Notes: generated by a model not told the origin, from the letters alone. Shown: positions 53,861 through 62,923, counted from the first letter of the stretch. The stretch is 64,000 nt of DNA from SAR202 cluster bacterium (GCA_013204585.1 JABMNL010000030.1:1-64000); one strand, 5' to 3'. Made by a program: numbers and translations.

Positions 53861-54061
53861 TCTGCCCCAGCATAATAGGGTTATCAGGCGAAGGGCAATC
53901 GGGCTAAATTAGCTGCGCATTTTCCAATGCCAATGCCATCAAATAACAGATAGTAATTGACATTTCAGTCTTGTTTCTCCAATTATTGAAGTAGTTCCTG
54001 ATACTTAAAAATCAGGTAAATATAGGTAATTAACACCACCGATTCAAAAAAGGAGGCAGCC

Positions 54062-55135
54062 ATGCCAGACTCTGATTCCGACTCCTCTGGCGACCTGAAT
54101 GTTCTATCTGAAGACCCCCTTTGTGCGGGAGTTTTCCTCTCGAATCTAGACGTTCCGGTCTCCCCCACTGAAGGTCACTTCATCCGAAGCCACTTCCCCG
54201 CTCCCCAGATTAACTCCGCCGACTGGTCTCTCCCTATCACCGGCGATGTAGAAACCCCCATCAACCTCCGCTACCACGACTTACTCAAGATGCCCAGCCA
54301 TGAAGTTGTGAGTCTCATGGAATGCGCTGGCAATAGCCGGTCCACCATGCAGCCCCCAGCAGAAGGTGTTCAATGGGACAACGGCGCAGTCAGTGTTTCC
54401 CGGTGGAAGGGCGTATCAGTCAAAACCGTGTTAGAACAGGCTTCCCTAAAGAGTGTGGCCACCGACGTTCTCTTCGAAGGCGTTGACACGGGCACCGAAC
54501 CCCATTCCGGCGGGCCATTGCGCTATGCAATGAGCGTTCCGATTGAGAAGTTGCTGGACCCGGACACTCTTTTAGCCTATGAGATGAACGGCGAAACCCT
54601 GCCCAAGGATCATGGCTACCCCATACGGCTATTGGTGCCCGGCTGGTATGGCATGGCCTCGGTCAAATGGCTATCTAACATCACCGTTATGGACCACCCA
54701 AACGGCGGTTTCCACGAGATGGACTACTGTATCTACCCGGCGACAGACGGTAAAGCCGACGCCAAGGTGAAGCGGGTCACTTCGCTAAAGGTTAAGTCTC
54801 TAATCAGCACACCGACCAAGGGTTCTTTCGTCACTCCTGGCTCCCACAAGATTAAGGGCGTCGCTTGGTCGGGTGACGGGCATATCACCAAGGTTGAAAT
54901 CAGCACTGACGACAACCGCACCTGGCGTCCTGCCAAGCTGGAACAGCCCTGTGGTTCCTACTCCTGGCAGCACTGGGAATATGACTGGGAAGCAGCCAGC
55001 TTGGGCCATTCCCTGCTGCGCTCTCGCGCCACGGACAGCAAGGGCAATGTGCAACCGATGTTAGCCCAGTGGAACTTCCGAGGCTATCAGGTAAATTCCA
55101 TCCACTCCGTCCCAATCACTGTCCGCAAAGACTAG
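54062..55135 (+). CDS. Sulfite oxidase family molybdopterin enzyme
   Basis: This 357-residue protein has the SUOX fold. A molybdopterin-binding domain carries the Mo-coordinating Cys88 in MECAGNSRS, then GPLRYAMSVPIEK, LLAYEMNGETLPKDHGYPIR and VPGWYGMASVKWL. A C-terminal Mo-co dimerisation domain follows (VKSLISTPTKG, GVAWSGDGHITKVEIS). It probably oxidises sulfite to sulfate or a related oxyanion. There is no heme domain and no Tat signal peptide, so it appears cytoplasmic. GGAGG lies six bases before ATG. A persulfide-dioxygenase-like gene follows. Confidence 0.92.
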   Translation: MPDSDSDSSGDLNVLSEDPLCAGVFLSNLDVPVSPTEGHFIRSHFPAPQINSADWSLPITGDVETPINLRYHDLLKMPSHEVVSLMECAGNSRSTMQPPAEGVQWDNGAVSVSRWKGVSVKTVLEQASLKSVATDVLFEGVDTGTEPHSGGPLRYAMSVPIEKLLDPDTLLAYEMNGETLPKDHGYPIRLLVPGWYGMASVKWLSNITVMDHPNGGFHEMDYCIYPATDGKADAKVKRVTSLKVKSLISTPTKGSFVTPGSHKIKGVAWSGDGHITKVEISTDDNRTWRPAKLEQPCGSYSWQHWEYDWEAASLGHSLLRSRATDSKGNVQPMLAQWNFRGYQVNSIHSVPITVRKD

Positions 55136-55158
55136 TCCCTTTTCTCCGTTTGTCTGGC

Positions 55159-55195
55159 GTATACCGCCGGTGACCCGAATCTACCGGCGGTATAC
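55159..55195. promoter_or_regulatory. Perfect inverted repeat upstream of the persulfide dioxygenase-like gene
   Basis: GTATACCGCCGGT and ACCGGCGGTATAC are perfect 13-base arms around an 11-base loop. A -10-like TACAAT overlaps the right edge (55192-55197). It could be an operator for the sulfur gene, or a hairpin ending the sulfite oxidase transcript (no T-run). Confidence 0.55.
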
Positions 55196-55275
55196 AATGG
55201 AAACAACCCTTTAAGGGATGCAATTCTTTGGGCACGGCTACGTACGCCGCACCTACGTTGGGAGGGTGGAAGACT

Positions 55276-56667
55276 GTGTTCGTTGAAACGGTAAGAATCG
55301 AGAGCCTGGCCAACAACAGCTATGTGGTTGGTTCGGAACAGTCCGGGCGCTGCATCGTCATTGACCCTGCTCGGGACGTTGACCAGTACGTCAAGATAGC
55401 GGCCAACCACGGCACGCGCATTACCTACGCCTTCGAAACCCACGTACACAACGACTTTGTCTCCGGAGTTCGCGAACTTGCCGACCAGACCGGCTGTCAG
55501 GTCGGTGCCAGCGCATCGGGCGGACTTCTTTTCCCGTCAGTCCGCCTCAATGAAAACGACGAGTTCGATTTGGGCGAGTTCCAAATTCGAGTCCTCCATA
55601 CCCCAGGCCACACACCGGAAAGCATTTCGTTCATGGTGGAAAAACAGGGCCGACCCACCGCCATATTCACCGGCGGGGCCCTAATGATGGGCGGCGCGGC
55701 GCGGGTTGACCTGTTGGGCATCAAGATTGCCCCCTTCTTAGCGCGCTGGCTGCACAATACCATCCACGAAAAGCTGCTCAAACTCCCCGACGACGTTCAG
55801 GTTTACCCAACCCACGGCGGGGGATCTTTCTGCTCTGCTGCGGCTGCTGGAGGCGGAGGAGTGCCCACCACCATCGCCCAAGAACGGTTGACCAATCCAT
55901 TTGCTGCCGAAGCTGAAGAAACCAGCTTTGTGCGATACGCCCTAACCGGCCTGGGCTCCTATCCCAGTTACTATAAATACATGGCCGACATCAACAGACG
56001 GGGCCCAGACATACTCGGCGGCGTCCCCCGTCTGTCCTCTTTGACCGCCCTTTCCGTGCGTAATCACCTGGATAACGAAGCCGTCCTAATTGACGCCCGG
56101 CCAGAGCGAAGTTTTAACACCGCGCATGTGCCCGGCTCGTATGCCGTCCCTCACGGCAACGCCATGGCCACCTGGGTCGGCTGGGTGGTGCCCTGGGGGC
56201 AGCCCCTAGTGCTCTTGTCGTCCGACGCCAGCCACCACGACGATATGATGCGACAGTTAATCCGCATCGGTTTCGACCAGGTCCACGGCTTCTTGGCCGG
56301 GGGCATCGAAGCCTGGAAATCGGCCGGTTTGCCCGTAGAGGTCACCGACAGAATTGACCTGGACCGTCTCAAACAAGCCCAAGACTTGCCCTCCGCCCCA
56401 CTGATTATTGATGTCCGTCAGCGCAGTGAGTACACCGAGGGTCACATTCCCGGTGCACTGAACATTGAGCTAGGTGAGCTCCAGGAGCATCTGGTCGGTC
56501 TGCCCCGCGAACTCCCGCTGGTAACCGTCTGTGCCGGAGGTATGCGGGCAACCACCGCTGGCAGCATCCTACAGCGGGACGGTCGAGAAAACGTACAGGT
56601 GGTGGACGAATACGGCACCCCTGCCTGGATTGAACGGGGTTACCCGTCGGAGACCGGCGAAAAATAA
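55276..56667 (+). CDS. Persulfide dioxygenase-like MBL-fold protein with two rhodanese domains
   Basis: The 463-residue protein starts with a metallo-beta-lactamase domain: THVHNDFVSG (metal ligands), HTPGHTPESISF, GGALMMGG and YPTHGGGSFC, matching ETHE1/persulfide dioxygenases. Two rhodanese domains follow. The first has no catalytic Cys (LLSSDASHHDD), and the second has Cys419 in VCAGGMRATT and is probably active. Together they would oxidise and transfer persulfide sulfur, giving sulfite for the neighbouring sulfite oxidase. GTG is the preferred start, nine bases after GGAGGG; the frame is open further upstream to 55228. Confidence 0.9.
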   Translation: MFVETVRIESLANNSYVVGSEQSGRCIVIDPARDVDQYVKIAANHGTRITYAFETHVHNDFVSGVRELADQTGCQVGASASGGLLFPSVRLNENDEFDLGEFQIRVLHTPGHTPESISFMVEKQGRPTAIFTGGALMMGGAARVDLLGIKIAPFLARWLHNTIHEKLLKLPDDVQVYPTHGGGSFCSAAAAGGGGVPTTIAQERLTNPFAAEAEETSFVRYALTGLGSYPSYYKYMADINRRGPDILGGVPRLSSLTALSVRNHLDNEAVLIDARPERSFNTAHVPGSYAVPHGNAMATWVGWVVPWGQPLVLLSSDASHHDDMMRQLIRIGFDQVHGFLAGGIEAWKSAGLPVEVTDRIDLDRLKQAQDLPSAPLIIDVRQRSEYTEGHIPGALNIELGELQEHLVGLPRELPLVTVCAGGMRATTAGSILQRDGRENVQVVDEYGTPAWIERGYPSETGEK

Positions 56668-56699
56668 CCGGCAAACATGACAATAAAAAAGGCCGTATT

Positions 56700-57503
56700 T
56701 CAGTCTCTGTCCCGCCCCGCCTGGTACCAATTATCCCATGGTTCGCTACGAGAGCGTCTCGGGATTACTGGTTCCCCGACGGCCAATTTATATAATGCCG
56801 CCAACACCATTCCAGCCACGAACCCGCCGATGTGGGCGAAGAACGCCACGTTTACCGAGTCTGCCAGGCCCAGAGAACGGCCACCTTGGATTAACTGCCA
56901 CACGAACCATGCCCCCAACAGCCACATAGCCCGCATTTCCACCACAGTAATCAGGTAGAAGATTATTAGGGCCTTAATTTTGTTGGACGGATAAATCACC
57001 AGGTAGGCGCCCAGCACCCCGGATACAGCGCCGCTGGCCCCGATTAAGGGCACCTGGGAATCCGACCCAATGACCCATTGGCTCAACGTGGCCGCAACCC
57101 CGGTTAACAGAAAAAAGATTAGGTATTTGACGTGGCCAAAACGGTCTTCGATGTTGTTTCCAAACACCCAGAGAAACGCCATGTTTCCGGCCAGGTGCAT
57201 GAATCCGCCATGAATGAACATGGAGGTAAATATGGTGGCCTCGGTTGGCACCGGGGTTTCTATGTTCACTCTTTGGAATCCGGCGTTCAGAATCTGAAAA
57301 GGCTCTCCAGAGGATAGCTCGTCGGCAATGAATCCCCATTTAAAGAAAAAGATATCCAGATCCAGTCCACCCCCGCCGGTGAGAACTCCCAACCCGCCAA
57401 TGGTAATTTCATACAGAAAGACCAGCACACTAATGCCAATCAAAGCCACGTTTACGTAGGGAAAAGTCCGATGCTGAATGCTGGCGTCGGCATAAGGAAT
57501 CAA
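56700..57503 (-). CDS. Rhomboid family intramembrane serine protease
   Basis: This 267-residue polytopic membrane protein has six or seven helices. The catalytic Ser lies in GASGAVSGVLGAYL and the catalytic His in AHIGGFVAGM; the FIHGGFMHLAGNMAFLWVFG segment carries the conserved HxxxN of helix 2. It cleaves transmembrane segments of unknown substrates. The start is TTG (57501-57503) with AAGGTGG upstream. It converges with the persulfide dioxygenase-like gene. Confidence 0.92.
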   Translation of the reverse strand: MIPYADASIQHRTFPYVNVALIGISVLVFLYEITIGGLGVLTGGGGLDLDIFFFKWGFIADELSSGEPFQILNAGFQRVNIETPVPTEATIFTSMFIHGGFMHLAGNMAFLWVFGNNIEDRFGHVKYLIFFLLTGVAATLSQWVIGSDSQVPLIGASGAVSGVLGAYLVIYPSNKIKALIIFYLITVVEMRAMWLLGAWFVWQLIQGGRSLGLADSVNVAFFAHIGGFVAGMVLAALYKLAVGEPVIPRRSRSEPWDNWYQAGRDRD

Positions 57504-57533
57504 CTAGGAGCCACCTTGGTCATCCCGAATAGC

Positions 57534-57562
57534 AAAAGGGAACGGACGTTGTCCGTTCCCTT
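57534..57562 (-). terminator. Intrinsic terminator of the cytidylate kinase-like gene
   Basis: AAGGGAACGGAC-GTT-GTCCGTTCCCTT is a perfect 12-bp stem. On the minus strand it is followed by TTTT, placing it about 30 bases after the stop of the leftward gene at 57592. Confidence 0.75.
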
Positions 57563-57591
57563 AACTGGTCTCTGGTAAGGTTCGCCCATGG

Positions 57592-58293
57592 TCAAGAAGT
57601 CAGGTCACCTGCGGCGTGGACGATGACCTCGGCGGCGGTCTTTGGGTTCATTTTCCCCATGTTCAGCATCATGTGATAGTGCTGCGGTTCGTTGGGATGC
57701 ACCTTCCAGAACTTGTACACGTAATCTTCCCGGGCACGCTCTAATTCTTCCACGTGAATCTCGGCCTCTTCACGTTCAAAGTGCTCACGGGCCATCAACG
57801 TCTGAACCCTTACTTCCAAAGGGGCCAGCAGACCGATGTGTAGGGTGTTCGGCGCGTCGGCCAAGATTTGATTGGCACCCCGACCGATAATCACAGCGCT
57901 GCCCTTCCGATGAATATCCTTCACCACCTTAGACGTAGCCTCGATGAAGGTTTTGTCGTCCAGTTTATGGGCCACGCCAACGCCTTCGCCAGCCAGGTCC
58001 ATGTATGTCTCAGGCGGCAGATTTTCGATGCCACGGCCAAAGTAGGGCTCGCCGCTGACGCCGGACATGGCGGAACGCTCTAGCATGGTCTGGACAAACC
58101 GGCCCATGCGGTCGCGGAACCGGTCCACGCGCTGCTCCTTGGCAATTAGGGTGCCCACCGGCGTGCCAACAAGACGGGAGGCTTCGGTGAACACCAAACG
58201 GTCTACGAAATTCAGATTAAGTTGCTCGGCTACCATCTGGCCGATGGTGACCGATCCGCATCCAATGGGGCCGTTAATAGTAATTACTGGCAT
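57592..58293 (-). CDS. Cytidylate kinase-like family protein
   Basis: This 233-residue P-loop protein has the variant nucleotide loop NGPIGCGSVTIGQMVAEQL, VIIGRGANQIL, and an Arg-rich lid-like segment (RVQTLMAREHFEREEAEIHV), matching the cytidylate_kin2 family rather than true Cmk. It may phosphorylate a nucleotide or small molecule; the substrate is unknown. The start is the ATG at 58293, eight bases after GGAGG; an ATG six codons upstream lacks a good site. A terminator follows. Confidence 0.85.
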   Translation of the reverse strand: MPVITINGPIGCGSVTIGQMVAEQLNLNFVDRLVFTEASRLVGTPVGTLIAKEQRVDRFRDRMGRFVQTMLERSAMSGVSGEPYFGRGIENLPPETYMDLAGEGVGVAHKLDDKTFIEATSKVVKDIHRKGSAVIIGRGANQILADAPNTLHIGLLAPLEVRVQTLMAREHFEREEAEIHVEELERAREDYVYKFWKVHPNEPQHYHMMLNMGKMNPKTAAEVIVHAAGDLTS

Positions 58294-58336
58294 TACTGGT
58301 CCCTCCGACATTACGGTTTAGGGCGAGACACGCTAT

Positions 58337-58918
58337 TTAGCTGGCTGCAGTTTTCAACAGCCTGGCTCGGCGTCTGGGATATTCTTCAGCCAGCAGACCA
58401 AGAGCGTCAGAGTCGAACCACTCGTTATTCTTGCGGTGGGTCTTGCGTAACTTACCTTCCAAGACAAAACCCATGTGGCGGGCCATATGCATGCCTGGCT
58501 CGTTGTACTCAGGGATATCGACCCAAACACGGTGGAGACCCAAGGTGTTAAAGGCGTGGTCCAAAAGGCCAATCATTCCGCTGGTGCCGTAGTGGTGGTG
58601 CCAAAGGTCTTTGCGGCCCACCAGGAGGTAGGCTTGCGCCTCCAGCAACGGCCACTCAACCAACAACTGCCCTTCTCCAATGTGCTCGCCACTTTCACTG
58701 TAAATCGAGAAGATGATGCGGTTGTCATCGTTGAAAACGTGCGTCCATGCCTCGGGACCGCCGTTCAGGACTGCTTCTGGAGTGTAACTGGCGTGCAAGG
58801 GTTTGCCGTCATCCCCGACACCGTACCAGACTTCGTTAACTTCGGAATCGTTAAGCCATTCAGCCAATCGCTGAACGTCCTCACGTGTGGGTGTTGTTAG
58901 TGTCACCTCTGGGAACAT
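58337..58918 (-). CDS. GNAT family N-acetyltransferase (RimJ/RimL-like)
   Basis: This 193-residue acetyltransferase has the GNAT core. VTLTTPTREDVQRLAEWLND begins the fold, IGEGQLLVEW is the central strand, the acetyl-CoA loop is in LWHHHYGTSGMIGLLDHAF, and HRVWVDIPEYNEPGMHMARHMGFVLEG is typical of RimJ/RimL-type proteins. The acceptor is unknown. It precedes the cytidylate-kinase-like gene by 43 bases on the same strand. Confidence 0.88.
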   Translation of the reverse strand: MFPEVTLTTPTREDVQRLAEWLNDSEVNEVWYGVGDDGKPLHASYTPEAVLNGGPEAWTHVFNDDNRIIFSIYSESGEHIGEGQLLVEWPLLEAQAYLLVGRKDLWHHHYGTSGMIGLLDHAFNTLGLHRVWVDIPEYNEPGMHMARHMGFVLEGKLRKTHRKNNEWFDSDALGLLAEEYPRRRARLLKTAAS

Positions 58919-59168
58919 ATCGTACCCCTCAATACTGAATGGGCGAATTCGGTATTCCTGCAGGTGCCGCCGTACATTATCCTGATACTATCGCTTTTCA
59001 GGATACTCATCATTATAACAACGTGTTGTACCAGAAGCAATTTGAAAATTTCAATCGGCCTAGGCACATGACCGACCTTATCTACGCTCAAATGGTCACT
59101 CCGCGATGTGCCGCGTAGTATACTCCTGTCGATTTAGGATGCAATACGAATCGGAGGATTGAGGATTA

Positions 59169-59951
59169 ATGCGCGAGAATACCCTGAAACAAAAATTGAA
59201 TGCCGGAAAGGCGGTTTTCGGTACCATGATTACCTTTCCATCAGCCACGGTGGTAGAGATGCTGGGGTGCCTGGGCTACGACTGGGTACTGATTGATAAT
59301 GAGCACGGCTCAATCACGGTGGACAACTCAGAAGATATGATTAGGGCCGCCGAGCTAACGGGCATGGCACCAATCGTGCGCCCCATCGGCAACGAGCTGG
59401 AATTCATCTGCCCGTTCCTAGACCGAGGCGCTTGGGGCGTACAAGTGCCCCATGTGAACACCGCGGAAGAAGCCGAGAACGCCGTCTCCGCCGTGAAGTA
59501 TTTCCCGCTGGGGACTCGCGGCATCTTCAGCCGCAGCCGCCCCGCTGGATACGGATTTTCCGGCTCCACCGCAGATTACGCAGAAGAAGCCAACAAAAAT
59601 ACGCTGGTCTGCCTGATGCTTGAAGAAGTGGAGGCCATCGAGAACTTGGAAGAGATGGTCCAAGTAGAGGGGGTGGACGTGTTTTTCATCGGTTCAGGCG
59701 ACCTATCCCAGTCCATGGGCTACGTCGGCCAGCAAACCCACCCCGAGGTTCAAGAGGTCATGGAGCGGGGAGTGAAAATTATCCGCGACGCGGGCCGCAT
59801 CGCCGGGGTTAGTTGCCCGGAAAATTTGGTGCCCAAATATCTGGACTTGGGTGTCCAATACTTCCACGGCACAGTGCAAGCCCTACTCCAAACATCCAGC
59901 GACTCGTACTTGGAATCAATGCGCAAAGCCGCCGGAAACGCCGGTCTTTAA
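59169..59951 (+). CDS. HpcH/HpaI family aldolase
   Basis: This 260-residue class II (metal) aldolase has a TIM barrel. VFGTMITFPSATVVEMLGCL, LIDNEHGSITVD (catalytic His), VRPIGNE, GVQVPHVNTAEEA, MLEEVEAIENLEE and FFIGSGDLSQSMG are all typical of 2-keto-3-deoxy- or 4-hydroxy-2-oxo-acid aldolases. Retro-aldol cleavage to pyruvate is likely; the second product is unknown. GGAGG lies ten bases before ATG, and a -10-like TATACT is at 59119-59124. A terminator follows. Confidence 0.92.
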   Translation: MRENTLKQKLNAGKAVFGTMITFPSATVVEMLGCLGYDWVLIDNEHGSITVDNSEDMIRAAELTGMAPIVRPIGNELEFICPFLDRGAWGVQVPHVNTAEEAENAVSAVKYFPLGTRGIFSRSRPAGYGFSGSTADYAEEANKNTLVCLMLEEVEAIENLEEMVQVEGVDVFFIGSGDLSQSMGYVGQQTHPEVQEVMERGVKIIRDAGRIAGVSCPENLVPKYLDLGVQYFHGTVQALLQTSSDSYLESMRKAAGNAGL

Positions 59952-59983
59952 ACAACTTCGGAATCGGCCACAACCAGTAAATT

Positions 59984-60013
59984 AAAAAGCCGCGCTCAAG
60001 AGCGCGGCTTTTT
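59984..60013. terminator. Bidirectional terminator
   Basis: AAAAAGCCGCGCT-CAAG-AGCGCGGCTTTTT is a perfect 13-bp stem with A and T runs on both sides, lying between the convergent aldolase and hemerythrin genes. It can stop transcripts from either direction. Confidence 0.9.
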
Positions 60014-60034
60014 AATTCGGTGCCTGTTTCTTAG

Positions 60035-60754
60035 CTATGCGGGTTGAGTGACTGCATCCTTGAAGCGGACTTCCAGTTCTTCCAACAGGGTTTGCTCCCC
60101 TGGGTCAATTTCCGAGTGCACCCAGTCGATGATCCAGCGCGGGTCTTCGGCCGTGTCGTCAATGAGTAACCGGCGGACCATATAAAGCTGTCCGGCTTCG
60201 TCTATCTCGTCGCGCACCAGTGAGCAGACAAAGGCCTCTTCGTTCTCAAAGTGGTCCAGTTCCAGAATTCGCACGCCCATCAACCGGCTATGGAGGTGGC
60301 GGATGGTGCGGGCGGTTACTTTCTGCTCGCCCAAGACTTCTTTGAGGGCCTCTTCCACTTCATGAAAGCGCTCCTCAAGCTCTTTGTGCTGTTCTTCTTC
60401 CAGAGAGAAGCCTGCCGCACGAACGCTCTCTTCCAGTCCTGCGGAGTTACCCAAGGCGATGAATTTAGCCAAGTCACCGGCCTTGCCCGCCAATTCGGCA
60501 TGTTCGGTCTCGTTGTCCCGGGCTGGTTGGCTGTTCTGCAACGGACCGGTCATCACTTCGTCTTCCACCGTCGCATGGTAGAGAATCTGTTTAACCCAGA
60601 AGCTAAACGCCTCATTCAACTCGGCAATGTCTTCCATGGTTGACGCTTTGGCGGCCAGGGCTTCGGTCCGGTCTGACACCGCACGAAAAGCCTTGTGCAT
60701 CAGCAGCATTACGTCAATTGGGTCTTCCAACTTGGTTATGCTTTCGGTCGTCAT
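60035..60754 (-). CDS. Hemerythrin-like (HHE) domain protein, second of a pair
   Basis: This 239-residue four-helix protein has hemerythrin-type di-iron ligands: LLMHKAFRAV (His), ILYHATVEDEVM (His and Glu), RTIRHLHSRL and LELDHFENEEAF (His/Glu). Such proteins sense or carry O2, NO or iron, or protect against oxidants; the role here is unknown. A long charged helix inserts between ligands two and three. It follows its paralogue by 36 bases, so the two form an operon. Confidence 0.85.
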   Translation of the reverse strand: MTTESITKLEDPIDVMLLMHKAFRAVSDRTEALAAKASTMEDIAELNEAFSFWVKQILYHATVEDEVMTGPLQNSQPARDNETEHAELAGKAGDLAKFIALGNSAGLEESVRAAGFSLEEEQHKELEERFHEVEEALKEVLGEQKVTARTIRHLHSRLMGVRILELDHFENEEAFVCSLVRDEIDEAGQLYMVRRLLIDDTAEDPRWIIDWVHSEIDPGEQTLLEELEVRFKDAVTQPA

Positions 60755-60790
60755 TTCTTAACCTTCGGGCGTTACGGGCCCCAGGTCCTA

Positions 60791-61435
60791 TCAGGCTACC
60801 GGTTGGGCTTGGTTGATTCGTATTTCCAAGGCCTGAAGTTGTTCGTTCTCTTTGGTGGTGAGATCTTGGGACATCCAATCAAGAACCCAACGTTGGTCGT
60901 CGGCATCGTGGTCGATTAACAGTCCACCCACGACCTCCAACTGACATTCGGTGGAGAGACAGTCGCGAATTAGGGGGAGAACCATGGCTTCCTCGGTCTC
61001 CAAGTGGTCCTCTTGGGCAACACGAAGGGCAATAACCTGACCGTAGAGGTGCTGCTTGGTGCGAGAGATAACACTGGTGGAGCCGATGTCTTCTTCTAAG
61101 ACGGTCATAACATCTTGAACGTAATCAAGAAGTCTGGCGTACTCGGCGTCTTCTCGCTCAAGGAGGGCCCATTTGACCCGCTCAACGGGGTCATGGACGG
61201 CGGCACGGCGGGACTCGTTTACGAACTTGGACATCACAGTGCCGACTTCTTTCTCGGCGTGGTACATGATGGCGGTGGCCCAGGCGGTAAACGCCAGCTT
61301 AAAGGGTTGCAGGCTACATCCATCTTCCAGGCACCGGGCCAGTTCAACCGTCCGGTCAGCCTCGCCCCGCAGGGCTTTGTGAATCAAATACATCGCGTCG
61401 ATGGGTTGCTCTAGGGTGGTGATTTCCAAGGCCAT
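60791..61435 (-). CDS. Hemerythrin-like (HHE) domain protein, first of a pair
   Basis: This 214-residue paralogue of the next gene keeps the same ligand frame: MYLIHKALRG, IMYHAEKEVGTVM, RTKQHLYGQV and AQEDHLETEEAM. It also shares the C-terminal LLIDHDADDQRWVLDW (compare LLIDDTAEDPRWIIDW). The pair probably arose by duplication and may form a hetero-oligomer. The ATG is preceded by GGGAGG. The upstream region is AT-rich with direct repeats. Confidence 0.85.
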   Translation of the reverse strand: MALEITTLEQPIDAMYLIHKALRGEADRTVELARCLEDGCSLQPFKLAFTAWATAIMYHAEKEVGTVMSKFVNESRRAAVHDPVERVKWALLEREDAEYARLLDYVQDVMTVLEEDIGSTSVISRTKQHLYGQVIALRVAQEDHLETEEAMVLPLIRDCLSTECQLEVVGGLLIDHDADDQRWVLDWMSQDLTTKENEQLQALEIRINQAQPVA

Positions 61436-61464
61436 GCAAATCCTCCCAAGATAACTATTCGATG

Positions 61465-61516
61465 TGTCAATAATATTCGTGCGAGACTATTATAATCGAA
61501 TATGTCAATACTATTC
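61465..61516. promoter_or_regulatory. AT-rich promoter region with direct repeats upstream of the hemerythrin pair
   Basis: TGTCAATAATATTC (61465-61478) and TGTCAATACTATTC (61503-61516) are direct repeats (13 of 14 bases) 38 bases apart. On the minus strand each reads GAATA-N-TATTGACA and offers a -35 TTGACA; ATTATAAT also occurs between them. Extra CTATTCG motifs are scattered at 61454-61537. This looks like a regulated promoter with repeated binding sites. Confidence 0.5.
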
Positions 61517-61641
61517 TAATTATATTATTACTATTCGGTTGTTAAATAGTACAAGGCGAAAACGACTCAACCCAGTGCGGTTCGGCACCGGTTTCCAGTG
61601 CCGATGGTCACTTTTCGCCATACGCCAAAAACCCGAGAAAT

Positions 61642-61667
61642 AAAAAAGGGAGGGCGAAAGCCCTCCC
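61642..61667 (-). terminator. Intrinsic terminator after the DAHP synthase gene
   Basis: GGGAGGGC-GAAA-GCCCTCCC (61648-61667) is preceded by AAAAAA. On the minus strand this is a stem followed by TTTTTT, about 40 bases after the DAHP synthase stop. Confidence 0.88.
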
Positions 61668-61706
61668 TAAAGTGTCAGATGCTGGCCCAGCAATTGGATG
61701 GCTGGG

Positions 61707-62729
61707 TTAGTTGGTGGTCACCGGCTGTTTCCTCACCGCAGATATGGCCTTAACCTGCTCCATCAGCATGTCAAAGTTCTCGAAGGTGAGGGACTGGGGG
61801 CCGTCGCATTTGGCGATGTCCGGGTTGGGATGGACCTCAATCAACAGACCGTGAGCCCCTCCGGCAATGGCCGCTAGAGCAACGGGGGTTACCAAGTACC
61901 ATTTGCCGGTGCTATGGCTGGGGTCGGCAACGATGGGCAGGTGGCTCAGCCGTTGCACCACAGGAATGGCCGCTACATCCAAAGTGAACCGAGTGAAGGT
62001 CTCAAAGCCGCGGATTCCGCGCTCACAAAGAATTACCTGTTCGTTGCCCCCGGCCATCACATATTCGGCGGCCAGCAGCCATTCTTCGTAAGAGGCGGCC
62101 AGTCCACGCTTGACCATTACTGGCTTGCCAATTTTGCCCACTTCGTCCAGCAGATTGTAGTTCTGCATGTTCCGAGCGCCAATCTGCAAAATGTCGGCGT
62201 ACTTGGCAACTGTCTCCACATCAGCCGTGGCCATAACCTCGGTGATGATGGGTAGTCCGGTTTCCTGCTTGGCCAAGCTCAGAAGTTTTAGGCCATCTTC
62301 GCCCATGCCACGGAAGCTGTAGGGGGAAGTCCGTGGCTTAAAAGCGCCGCCCCGCATTACGGTGGCGCCAGCAGCTTTAACTGCTTTGGCCGTGGAAACC
62401 ATCTGTTCTTCGTCTTCAACCGAGCAAGGTCCGGCCATAATCACCGGATTGGGTCCGCCAATCAGTGCGTCCCCGACCTTGATAATTGTGTCGTTGGGAT
62501 GAAAATCGCGACTAGCCAGCTTATACGGCTTGGAAATCATCACCACTTCGATGACGCCGTTCAGTAACTCAATTTCGTCTTTAAAGTCGGGAGGAATGGA
62601 GCCGACGACGCCGATGACGGTCCTCTCGACTCCCAGGTTAATCTGGGCCTTCAGACCCTTGGACTCAATACGCTCCCGGATATTCTCCAAGTCATCATTG
62701 GAGCTGTCTCGTGCCATTACGACAATCAT
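61707..62729 (-). CDS. aroF: 3-deoxy-7-phosphoheptulonate synthase (DAHP synthase)
   Basis: This enzyme catalyses the first step of the shikimate pathway, joining phosphoenolpyruvate and erythrose 4-phosphate. The roughly 340-residue type I-beta enzyme has an N-terminal ferredoxin-like regulatory domain (about 1-75) and a TIM barrel with IMAGPCSVE, MRGGAFKPRTSPYSFRG, MQNYNLL, VMVKRGLAAS, LCERGIRGF, and DPSHSTGKW. The N-terminal domain suggests feedback by an aromatic amino acid. ATG at 62729 (after AGGTG) is preferred over an in-frame GTG four codons upstream. It is downstream of aroH and trpA on the same strand. Confidence 0.93.
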   Translation of the reverse strand: MIVVMARDSSNDDLENIRERIESKGLKAQINLGVERTVIGVVGSIPPDFKDEIELLNGVIEVVMISKPYKLASRDFHPNDTIIKVGDALIGGPNPVIMAGPCSVEDEEQMVSTAKAVKAAGATVMRGGAFKPRTSPYSFRGMGEDGLKLLSLAKQETGLPIITEVMATADVETVAKYADILQIGARNMQNYNLLDEVGKIGKPVMVKRGLAASYEEWLLAAEYVMAGGNEQVILCERGIRGFETFTRFTLDVAAIPVVQRLSHLPIVADPSHSTGKWYLVTPVALAAIAGGAHGLLIEVHPNPDIAKCDGPQSLTFENFDMLMEQVKAISAVRKQPVTTN

Positions 62730-62923
62730 GTCTGACTTCACCTTTGGTACGCGAATTAATTTGTATTCCGCTCGGTCTATGGGAGGAACTGAGACAGACT
62801 CTCAACCAAATACCTTGAAATACCCCACCCCCTCGGAACCAGCGGCTTGTCGTCCGCAGGCACCCTCACTCTCAACCTAGGGCTATTTGCCGCGCTCCCC
62901 GTGCCCAACTGGACACTGGGCTT

